Shown in pieces: positions 10,009 through 18,934 of a stretch of DNA of 64,000 nt. The translations under genes and the position numbers were made by a program. The stretch comes from Guillardia theta CCMP2712 (Eukaryota; Cryptophyceae; Pyrenomonadales; Geminigeraceae), in NCBI RefSeq assembly GCF_000315625.1, contig NW_005434673.1:1003650-1067649 (forward strand), written 5' to 3'. The notes under the pieces are model-generated. The model was not told the origin of the DNA and made no database searches. It saw only the letters and a program-made list of their open reading frames with translations. Within the stretch, counting starts at the first letter, position 1, and each line of letters opens with the position of its first letter.

Positions 10009-12598
10009 GCGAGGACCTAGAGAAGCTGTTGGAGAGGATTCGGAGGAAACACGAGGTAAGGACCATGGGTGGTTCCCTGGTGCAAGAAGCTGACTGGGTT
10101 GTGTGTGTTCCAGTCGCAGCAAGGTGCGTCCAACCCGAGGTCTACAGTAGGGATCGTTCTGGAAGGTGAAGCGACGCGTGGGAGTCTCGATCCCCCGCAG
10201 CTGACTAATGGCTCCTATCAGGCGTCGCTGTGAACCTGGTAGTCCCTCGAAGCCCAGCTGACAAGTGAGCTGCTCATGTTCTTGTCGCCTCCTCTCAGCT
10301 GACACCCTTGGCAGGACGTACAACGGGCTCAAGATTGAGAACGGTGATGTCGTCACGAAGATCGATGGGGCCCCGGTCACCAAGAGCGACGTCGCAGCTC
10401 AGCTCCGAGGGCGAGACATCCCTGGAGAGATCGTGACCGTTTCGATCATGAAAGCTCACAGCAATAGGGAGGTTGACTTCAAGCTGACCAAGGCGGACAT
10501 GCGCTCTGTGCTGCACTACAAGGACCTGTTTCTCACCCTTGGGGAGCTGAACTCTGAGAACTCAGTGATCAAGTCAGAGAAAGTCTCGAAGAAGATTGTA
10601 GAGCTCGAGAACAGGGTCAACAACATCATGGAGTTTCACAGCTTGCGAGACAGCAGCAATCATGCTCATGTAGAAGAGTTGGAGCAGCTCGTGCGCGAAG
10701 TTTCACTTTCCAATCAAGAGATCGCGAACAAGTGTGCGAATCTCGAGGCGACGTTGAGGGCGCAGGAACGGGAGAAGGAGAGCGCTGGCAGAGATTTTGA
10801 GAGCATTAAAGGAGCAGAACAAGAGCTACAAAGGAGATTGAGGGAGCTTGAGAGAGAACGTGACGAGACCAAGAGGCAGCTCGATGGCGCTAGGGTTGCA
10901 AACAACAACTTGCAGTGGACAGAGAAGCAGTTGGAGAGTTGTCGCAGCGAAGTCGAGACTCTCACAGCTGCAAACAACAACTTGTCAGAGCAGTTGAGGG
11001 CGTGCAAGGAGTCGGAGAAGAGCTCCGAGGCAGAGAGGAACCGATCTCGCCAGGACTTCTCCATGCTCAGCCAACTGGTAGAAGACTTGAAGAAGCAAAT
11101 CGATGTGATACCTTGTCTGTTTACTAGGGCTCAGCGTTGACTTGCCTGCCAGGTGATCAGAGGGAATGAGAGCAAGTTGACGAACGACCTATCGGACGAG
11201 AGGAAGAGAGCCCAGGAGCTGGAGGAGCGGCTCAAGGGCGCGGAAGATGTTTTCACCAAGAAGATGAAGGCGGCAGAGGCGGAGGCTCTCGAGATGGTCA
11301 GGTTGCAGCAGCAGGTCAAGGAAGAGGCTCAGGTCAAGGCAGACCTTCAGGTAAGACTCGCCGTCCCGTTTGCCCCTTGTCTTGACCCCCAGCTGCCAGG
11401 CCCAGCAGATGGCTCTGAACCGGGAGTTGAGCTTCTCCAAGGCGACGATCTCGAAGCTGGAAAAGGAGTTGGAAGATCTGTCGTACATCAAGGAGGAGCA
11501 GGCGAAGAACGACTCAAAGAGCATCAAGGACGTGTTCGATGAGTGCGCGAGACTGAAGGATGAGCTCGCGACCCTAAGGCTGGACGCTTCCAAGAACGAC
11601 TTCTTCCTCCAGCAGACGAAGGACCGCTGCTTCTTCCTCGAGCAGCAGCTGGCGGAGAGCAGGGACTTATTGAAGATCACCTCTTCCGAGCTTGAGTGGG
11701 AGAAAGCTGAGAACTATGACCTCAAGGAGAAGATCGCAAAGGGCTCTCGGGGATCCCAGCTGACGTCCAGCATGGAGCCCGTCGAGTCGGCTAAGATGAG
11801 TGTCCTGAGGGCAGAGAACGAAGACCTTCGCAAGAAAGTCGACTCTCTGCGAGAGGAGCGGCGGCAGGTGAAGTCTCGAGGAGGAGGAGGAGGAGGAGGG
11901 GGCGAGCTGACACTGTGCAGGCCAGGGAGACAATGGAGAGGCAGCGGGCCGGCCTGGACGCGCTGCAGCTGGGGTATGGGCAAGCGATCAAGAGCCCCTT
12001 GGACATGGATGCTCGCGTGCGGATCCAGACACTCCAGGTAGCGGTGGAGCAGCGAGACCAGGAGATTCTTCAGCTCAGGAGGCAGCTGGAAGATGCCATG
12101 GTGAAGAAGCGGCAAATCCCGCTCTACTCGGGGCAGCAGGCGACTCCCGACCAGCTGAGTGACGGCAGGAAGGGGAGGAGGGAGGGAGGAGGAAGGAGAT
12201 CGGCTGCATTTCCGCTGTTCAACGCGCGCACGGACGACATACCTCAAGTCGCCACCATCGCTCTTTTCCTCCTGTGCCTGGACAGCCTCGTCATCCATGT
12301 CCAGGATACTTACTTCCATGGCGACAAGGGCGGCGTCCTGGGGTTCCTCTTCATCTGCGGCTCGCTCGCTGCTGTCATCTTTGTGCTCCTCACGCTCTTC
12401 AAGTTCTTCTTGCGGCTGCTGGGGGAGAGAAATCAGGAGGTGAGGAGAGGAGGAGGAGGAGGAGGAGGAGAGGGGAACGCAAGTATCCTGACGGAGGCCG
12501 AGCAGGAGAAGGTGACTGTGCAGGTGATATCGGAGCACGCTCCTTTACTTCCCTTCCAGCAAGGGAGCTACGTCAGCGAGTCCCGTCCTCAGATGTAA
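10009..12598 (+). CDS. PDZ-coiled-coil protein with two C-terminal membrane helices
   Basis: Exons join from a short helical segment (GEDLEKLLERIRRKHE, 10009-10055) through 10114-10165 and following exons into a PDZ fold (STVGIVLEG, VNLVVPRSPADK, GLKIENGDVVTKIDGAPV, GEIVTVSIMKA). A coiled coil of about 500 residues rich in Glu, Lys, Leu and Gln follows, interrupted by introns near 11127, 11350 and 11870. Near 12240-12430 two hydrophobic segments occur (VATIALFLLCLDSLVI and FLFICGSLAAVIFVLLTLF), then a short tail. The layout suggests a tail-anchored tether, golgin-like in shape, with a peptide-binding PDZ at the far end. The stop used is TAA at 12596, but the preceding AT|GTAAGT is also a strong donor, so another exon near 12728-12780 is possible. 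The 5' end is open. No function is assigned. Confidence 0.65.
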
Positions 12599-13023
12599 GT
12601 CATATCCTCCCCTCCTCCCCCCAGCCCTTTCCCAGTGCTCTTGCCTTTGGGCTCCTGCTTCTCCTTGCCCCCCTTCTTCCGCCTCCCTGTCCTTCTTCTT
12701 CACTCGTGACCGAGGCAATCGACGCAGGGAGCAAGGAGCAGAGGGAGCGCGCAAGAGCAACAAGAAGCAAGATATCAGGTGCTCCTCCTCTCCCCTCACG
12801 CTCCCAATAACAAGTTTGCAAGATGGTCCAACAGCACCGGCCAACCCCACCACGATGTGTAGAAAATCATGTAAATGTTTAGTTGAGGTCTATTACAGAA
12901 GTTTTTCCCCATCAAGGCTCCTAAATCTCTCTCCTCTCCTTCCCACCCGTTCGATAGCCCGAAACAGGTGACAAGGTTAGTAGCTGTTGACGAGCGCACT
13001 CCCTTGAGACACTCGCTCTTCCT
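12599..13023. other. Intergenic between convergent genes
   Basis: No gene was recognised. A purine-rich stretch near 12728-12780 could be an alternative last exon of the PDZ protein (see that entry). Confidence 0.4.
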
Positions 13024-13821
13024 CTAGAACCAGGAGTTCTCAGAGGCCACAGCCCAGAAGAGCAGTCCTCCACCAGCTAGGATCACCTGGTATCAAACAA
13101 CAACCATGTCAGGCAGGAGAAGACAGGACGCGATCTGAAATGTGTTGGAGTGTTTCATCAACATGAACCTGGGACAGATGAGAAGATCATTGCAGTGAGG
13201 ACTCACCGGCAGGACAACGAAGACTCCTCCCTGGTTCACAAACTCGCTGTCTTCCTTCACCTCCTGCTTATCCTTGCCCTGCATGCTTTTCCATTGCTCC
13301 TCGTCGATAGGCTGCGCATACATGACGTTAGCTGATCCTTCCTCTCATCCAGCAAGACACAGATGCATCATGCTCCTCACCTGCTCCATCTTGTTCAACA
13401 GGGAGATGGCAGTGTTTGCCGTCGCCGCGATGGCTGTAGTTCCAATCTTGATCGTCTCCTTTTGCGCCCGCTCCATTGGGGTCAAAACTTGCTCTTCCCC
13501 TGTGGACTTGTCCTCTACTCCTCCTTCTTTCCCCAGCCCGAGAGACGCGATGCGGCTCTCGAGCTCCTCGTCTGAGAGAGTGGAAGAGATCACCTCCTCC
13601 TCCTCCTCCTCCTCCATGGAGTTTGAGGCATCATTGACTGAGGGAACAGAGTCCTTGGACAGGAAGAGAGAAGCACGACGGCGAGGAATTCTAGCGCTGA
13701 CGATAGAGCGGCACAACCCTACGGAAGCATGGGAGGATCGCAGAGGAAGAACGTTGGGAGTGAAGGAGAAGACGCAGACGGCACTCAGACACAGGACAAG
13801 AGCGAAGAGGGCAGACTTCAT
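13024..13821 (-). CDS. Small plastid-targeted protein of unknown function with C-terminal membrane helix
   Basis: Exons 13381-13821, 13207-13341 and 13024-13086 join in phase (introns 39 and 120 nt) to give 212 residues. The N terminus MKSALFALVLCLSAVCVFS is a signal peptide cut before FTPNVLPLRSS, the Phe-led transit peptide of red secondary plastids. The mature part begins with an acidic stretch (a run of seven Glu), continues through a helical middle (METIKIGTTAIAATANTA-like region, TPMERAQKE) and ends in a hydrophobic helix (FVVLPVILAGGGLLFWAVA) and SENSWF. The tail helix suggests a thylakoid or envelope membrane protein. I do not recognise the family. The start was chosen at the Met opening the signal peptide; a longer upstream frame is spurious. 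Confidence 0.75.
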
Positions 13822-14992
13822 GGTTGCGGGCAGCTCCCAACTTCTCTCAAACTGCCGCAATAGCAATGTCAAGAAAGTGATGAAAAATCTTCCAACATGT
13901 TTGTAAATCAAGTTCATCATCAGTGATACTGACCTGACAAAGTCATCTTTGTCTAGCTTCTTGTTCCATTCTCTAATTTTCACTGCTCTGTCTACCCCCG
14001 CCATGCCTTGTCCTCTCAGCCTCATCTTACCCCTGTGTCTGCCTCCCTGCCATGCCCTCTCTTCACAAATCCCTCCCTCCTCCCCTCCCTCCCTCCCTCC
14101 CTCCCTCCCTCCCCTCCTGCTCTCCCTCCCTGCCATCCCTCTTATAAGTGCTAACACGTATTTTATTTGCCTCCCACTACCCTACCCCCACATCAAAGTA
14201 TATAATCATTTCCAGTAAACAAAGAGGTAGTGGTACATACCCCTACCCATACTTTTTGGGTTGCACCTGCTTTCAGTATGTTAGGGGGTGGTCAGTCCGG
14301 ATTTTGCGAAATCAATTTTGTAGGATGTGTAGAGCAGCGAAGGGAGGAGGGCAGAAGCGGAGAGCTAGGATGCAAGAGAGAAGAAGAAGGGATGAGCAGA
14401 GCAGAGCAGAGCAGAGCAGGGCAGAGCAGGGCAGAGCAGAGCAGAGCAGAGCAGGGCAGGGCAGGGCAGGGCAGAGCAGGGCAGAGCAGAGCAGAGCAGA
14501 GCAGAGCAGGGCAGAGCAGAGCAGGGCAGGGCAGGGCAGGGCAGGGCAGGGCAGGGCAGAGCAGAGCAGAGCAGGGCAGGGCAGGGCAGGGCAGAGCAGC
14601 GCAGAGCAGAGCAGATCGTTGCGAAGCCTCTAGGCATGCAGAAGTGTGTTTATCAGAGTCTGACCATCTCAGAAGGAATGGTAGGGCGAACAGTCCTATT
14701 GGTCACCGTGGCATTAGTTTTGCTACCCACAAGGTGATAAATCAAGTTCCTTGTACACAAGAACCATGTTCTCTGGATCGAGTTGTTGTATCAAAAGCTC
14801 TTTGTACTCTGTCTTCCGTGCATCACCGCGCAAGGAACTTCAGTGAAAGGTTTTGCAGCTCTGGATTCCAGACTCGGGCGGGGTTTGCCAACAATGCAAT
14901 CAGGACCCATCGATGTGAGAACTTTGTGATTGAACGATTGAACGTGACTTGCAGTTGTAGCGTTGTGCTCTGCCGCTGCCAGGAATATCCGC
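13822..14992. other. Repeat-rich intergenic region
   Basis: Holds a (CTCC)n tract near 14085-14112, a TACCCC-rich patch at about 14170-14300 (dispersed GGGGTA/TACCCC family, C-rich strand) and the GCAGA/GCAGG array given separately. From 14640 to 14992 no gene is evident. Confidence 0.5.
14394..14614. repeat. Pentanucleotide array (GCAGA/GCAGG)n, copy 1
   Basis: About 44 uninterrupted 5-bp units, each GCAGA or GCAGG in irregular order. Open frames across it on both strands are composition artefacts (repeated AEQSR or LLCSALPC). A second array of the same unit and similar size lies at 34084-34304. Confidence 0.9.
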
Positions 14993-16231
14993 ATGGGGCT
15001 ATTCGACTTCCTGAAGCCTGTAGAAGACTCCCTCCCTCTAGTTTCTTCTGATCTCTTGGCTCGCAGCAAGAACAGCAGCGACCGTCGAGTCCCGACGGGC
15101 CATGGAAGGTGTAGGAGGAGCCAGGGGCTCAACATGTCTGAGCAGCCTCACTCGCAGAAGCTGCTGGACGAGGAGACGGGAAAGAACTACTTCTGGAACA
15201 CTGAGACCGGTTGTTCGTCCCCTCCCGCTCCTCCAGTGCTGACCGAGCGAGCAGGAGAGACGACGTGGGACAGTCCGTTGGTGGAGAAGACAGGTACCCA
15301 TGATAGATCCATATCCTCTCCTCGACTCTCCCGTTTCATCCTCGTCTGATGCTGTCTCTGATCGGTTACAGCAACACTTGAAGTGAACAAATTCCGACAA
15401 GTCAAACGTTTGACATTCTCAACCGTCCCACTAGTCAACTTGACCTTCCGGCAGGTGACACACGGCAGACAGAAGCTCTGCCGTTCCCTGTGGACTTGCT
15501 AGCGGGAACATACCTTGAGGGCAGGCAGCTTTCATGTATCTTCCAGGCGTCTCGGGACGGGTCTGTGAAGCTGACGAGAGTGCTGGTCTGCTGATCGCCT
15601 GTAGATGGTCAGCGAGCAAGTTCCATTCCTTGTGCGACAACAGGGGTCCTTGCGTCGTCTACTGCGAGGTCTTCCATGAGTCTACCCGGCGCCCCTGCCC
15701 GCATGCTGACGGACTTGACGAGCAGACGGAGCAGGGGAGCAGGTTCGGAGCCTTCAACCCTGATGGATGGTGCTCCGACGACGACTGTCTGCCCAACTTG
15801 CATCCTCCTCCGATCCTGACCGGGAGCATGCAGATCGCTACAACCTCAACACCTTCCTCTTCTTCTGGCCGGCAAAGGTGCGTCCTCCTCCCGCTGCTTC
15901 TCTCTCGTCAGACCCTCCACCAGGATGGTGCGGGTCCTGTCAAGCTGCCCAAGGTGGGAGGAGGAGACACAGCGCTCTTCGATTATGCTCGGTCTGGGCC
16001 TCACTTCGGTGCCGATGGACTCGTTATCGGTGTGAGCTCCTCCTTCTCCTCCTCCTCCTGCTCTCTGAAGTTACAGCTCACCTTGATGTCGCAGGAGCGG
16101 GACAAGCTGCTGTCACCGGTCTGTTTGCAGGGCCAGACTTCAGCGATAGTGACAAGACGCAAGGACAACTGAAGGTGAGTATGGAGGAAAGACCGCATGG
16201 AATGGCGACGATGCGAAGAGGGACTTGGGGA

Positions 16232-16285
<54 letters not shown>

Positions 16286-16417
16286 GGCAGGAGCAGGAGC
16301 AGGGGCAGGGGCAGGGGCAGGGGCAGGGGCAGGGGCAGGGGCAGAAGGCTGAATAGGATCATGCAGGATGTCATTTCCCGGCTTGGACAGAGTTACGCGA
16401 GGATCCCGAAGGAGTGA
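14993..16417 (+). CDS. WW-TLDc domain protein
   Basis: Exons (about 14993-15209, 15255-15293, 15372-15433, 15469-15560, 15605-15668, from 15726 on) first restore a WW domain: KNYFWNTETG joins GETTWDSPL across a 45-nt intron. They then build a TLDc domain: TYLEGRQLSCIFQASRDG, WSASKFHSLCDNRGPC, GSRFGAFNPDGW, NLNTFLFFWPAK and DYARSGPHFGADGLVIG. TLDc domains (TLDC1, OXR1, NCOA7) bind and regulate the V-ATPase or protect from oxidative damage; WW domains bind Pro-rich ligands. The join between GSRFGAFNPDGW and NLNTFLFFW was not resolved, and the last exons (about 16094-16171 and 16371-16417) are tentative. The first Met could instead be at 15134. An intron near the 3' end carries a GGAGCA array. 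Confidence 0.7.
16232..16345. repeat. (GGAGCA/GGGGCA)n hexamer array inside a likely intron
   Basis: Nineteen or so hexamer units AGGAGC/AGGGGC follow a good donor (AAG|GTGAGTATGG) and precede an acceptor (catgcag) near 16370, so the array appears to be intronic to the WW-TLDc gene. The unit is the same as in the 39838-40712 array. Confidence 0.7.
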
Positions 16418-16734
16418 GACCAGCGGAAGAGCTGATTGCTCCTGCGCATGCTCACCCTGCTCCTAAGGTTCGGTCAGACGAGCATTCTAGGAGGCGACCG
16501 CGAGAGCGCCCGACTTGCCGAAATGAAGGTGCGTCCTGCTTGCAGCCATCATGCGATGATGGGAGGAAGAACAGGTTTACGCAGCCCCAGAGCTCTTCTG
16601 ATTCAGATTTGTACATAAAGCTTGCCTTCTACACCGTCTCTCTGCTGCCGCCGCCGCCGGCTCACTCCTGCTCGGACTCCTGATAATCCTACTGCTTCGG
16701 ATACAACCTCCTCCTCTTCCTCCTCCCTCCCTCC

Positions 16735-17370
16735 NNNNNNNNNNNNNNNNNNNNNNNNNNNNNNNNNNNNNNNNNNNNNNNNNNNNNNNNNNNNNNNNNN
16801 NNNNNNNNNNNNNNNNNNNNNNNNNNNNNNNNNNNNNNNNNNNNNNNNNNNNNNNNNNNNNNNNNNNNNNNNNNNNNNNNNNNNNNNNNNNNNNNNNNNN
16901 NNNNNNNNNNNNNNNNNNNNNNNNNNNNNNNNNNNNNNNNNNNNNNNNNNNNNNNNNNNNNNNNNNNNNNNNNNNNNNNNNNNNNNNNNNNNNNNNNNNN
17001 NNNNNNNNNNNNNNNNNNNNNNNNNNNNNNNNNNNNNNNNNNNNNNNNNNNNNNNNNNNNNNNNNNNNNNNNNNNNNNNNNNNNNNNNNNNNNNNNNNNN
17101 NNNNNNNNNNNNNNNNNNNNNNNNNNNNNNNNNNNNNNNNNNNNNNNNNNNNNNNNNNNNNNNNNNNNNNNNNNNNNNNNNNNNNNNNNNNNNNNNNNNN
17201 NNNNNNNNNNNNNNNNNNNNNNNNNNNNNNNNNNNNNNNNNNNNNNNNNNNNNNNNNNNNNNNNNNNNNNNNNNNNNNNNNNNNNNNNNNNNNNNNNNNN
17301 NNNNNNNNNNNNNNNNNNNNNNNNNNNNNNNNNNNNNNNNNNNNNNNNNNNNNNNNNNNNNNNNNNNNNN
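16735..17370. other. Assembly gap (636 N)
   Basis: A run of N flanked by CT-rich simple sequence (CCTCCCTCC before, TCTCC pentamers after). It separates the WW-TLDc gene from the SET gene and may hide 5' exons of the latter. Confidence 0.98.
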
Positions 17371-17384
17371 TAGGCCAACTTCCC

Positions 17385-17560
17385 CCTCCTCTCCTCTCCC
17401 TCTCCTCTCCTCTCCTCTCCTCTCCTCTCCTCTCCTCTCCTCTCCTCTCCTCTCTTCCTCTCTCTCTCTCCTCTTCTTCTCCTCTTGTCTCCCTTCCCCT
17501 CTGTCTCCCCTTCTTCCTTCTCTTCTTCTCCTTTCCTCCTCCTATCATATTCTATCGACG
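17385..17560. repeat. (TCTCC)n pentamer tract and CT-rich flank
   Basis: TCTCC units run from about 17393 to 17455, continuing as imperfect CT-rich sequence. It lies right beside the gap. Confidence 0.8.
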
Positions 17561-17584
17561 TGAACTTACGATGCTGATCCAGGC

Positions 17585-18053
17585 AGCTTGCACTGTCCGA
17601 CGACCTGAAGAGAGCATACAGCCATGTGAACCCCTCCCCCCTCCCCTCGCCTCCCTCGCCTCCCCTACGCCCCCCCCCTCTCCCCCCCCCCTCTCTTGAC
17701 TTCCCTGCATTCCTCCTCCTGTGAATTGACCAATTCTTCAGATCCTGATGTCCAAGTCATCGAGACGAGGGGCAAGGGGAGAGGGCTGCAGGCTGCATGC
17801 GCCATCAGCAAGGGGACGATTGTTTGCGAGTACCTTGGAGAGATTTTGCCGATGCATGAAGCAAGAAAGCGACAGAAGTTGCCTGTGAGCTTGCTGATCT
17901 TGCCGACCATGACATGTTGTAGGAGGTATGATGAGATGACACCTCCGTTGAATTATGTCTACGTGCTCAGGGAGATCTTCATTCGAGGAGGTATGCCTTA
18001 CATCTCTCCATCTACTCTTCCTCCTTTTCTGCTTCCTCCTCGTCCTCCTCGTC

Positions 18054-18089
<36 letters not shown>

Positions 18090-18722
18090 CTCGTCCTCCT
18101 CCTCCTCGTCCTCGTCCTCGTCCTCGTCCTCCTCGTCCTCCTCCTCCTCCTCCTCCTCCTCCTCCTCCTCCTTGGCCTTCTCCTCCGCAATTCAAGTGAC
18201 CATCACAAGGCCGAGAGGTCGCTCTTCGGACGACAGTAGATGCGACTATCTTCGGTCTCTTTTTGCCTCTGCAGCTTTCAAGTTGATCTTTTCACTCAGG
18301 CAGCGTCGGGCGATTCGTCAATCACTCGTGTGACCCCAACATGGAAGCAAAGCCCGTAACCTGCTCCTGCTCCCTCACCGCCCCTCCCTCTCTCCCCCCT
18401 TCTGCTCCCTCTCCCTTCCCCCGCCCCTACCCCTGCCTGCCGCCATCACCATTGAGCATGTGCTGATCACAGTGAAGGTTCGAATCGACGCGGCTCTTCC
18501 TCGCATTCTCTTCTGCGCTAGTCGGGACATTCTAGCTGGGGAGGAGCTGACCATTAGCTACGGAGAAGGTTGTTGACGTGAGCCTTGAGCCGTTTGTGAC
18601 GACTTATCCAACACCAGCAGATGCTCACGGAGGGGGCAGCAAGTGCGTATGTGGGGCAGAAGCATGTCGGGGAAGCCTCCCAAGGGAGGAAAGTTTGTAC
18701 GAGGAAGAGGAGAAGAGGTGAA
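17585..18722 (+). CDS. SET-domain lysine methyltransferase with post-SET (5' part missing)
   Basis: Exons read an upstream helix (LALSDDLKRAYSHVN), then the SET core: RGKGRGLQAACAISKGTIV and CEYLGEI, a variable insert ending YVYVLREIFIRG, TVDATIFG joined across a 45-nt intron to SVGRFVNHSCDPN, and DILAGEELTISYGE. A post-SET zinc site follows (KCVCGAEACRGSLP) before TGA at 18720. The NHSCDPN and ELTISY motifs build the AdoMet pocket and catalytic Tyr. The post-SET Cys cluster is typical of SUV39/G9a-type histone H3K9 and of H3K4/H3K36 enzymes. No pre-SET Cys cluster is visible, but upstream sequence is lost in the gap. A TCC/TCG array fills the intron at 17995-18195. Convergent with the Pet127 gene. 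Confidence 0.85.
18042..18175. repeat. (TCCTCG)n/(TCC)n array within a SET-gene intron
   Basis: Trinucleotide units TCC and TCG run for about 130 bp between a donor near 17993 and an acceptor near 18195 (TTCAAG). It is pyrimidine-rich on the coding strand. Confidence 0.8.
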
Positions 18723-18934
18723 GAAGAGTCGTCACATGAGCCTGTTGATCCGATCAGTACAATTCATCCATGTTACAAGTCCTCAACTTCATCGTCTCCT
18801 CTACATAACTCTGCACGTCAGTTGGCATGCTGCTCTGAAAGTTGCCGGATTCTCTTCGTTCCGTTCACATGTTACCTTGTTCCTTGACAAACAGTCTTGC
18901 TCCTTCAATCCTCTGCGCGTCCTCCTTCGGCTGT

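Noticed and set aside
14230-14640. Direct-repeat array that could recall CRISPR
   Set aside because: The unit is 5 bp with no spacers, in a eukaryotic genome; it is a simple minisatellite.
16577-17563. 300-residue frames across the N gap
   Set aside because: Most of their length is N; the ends are CT/GA-rich simple sequence.
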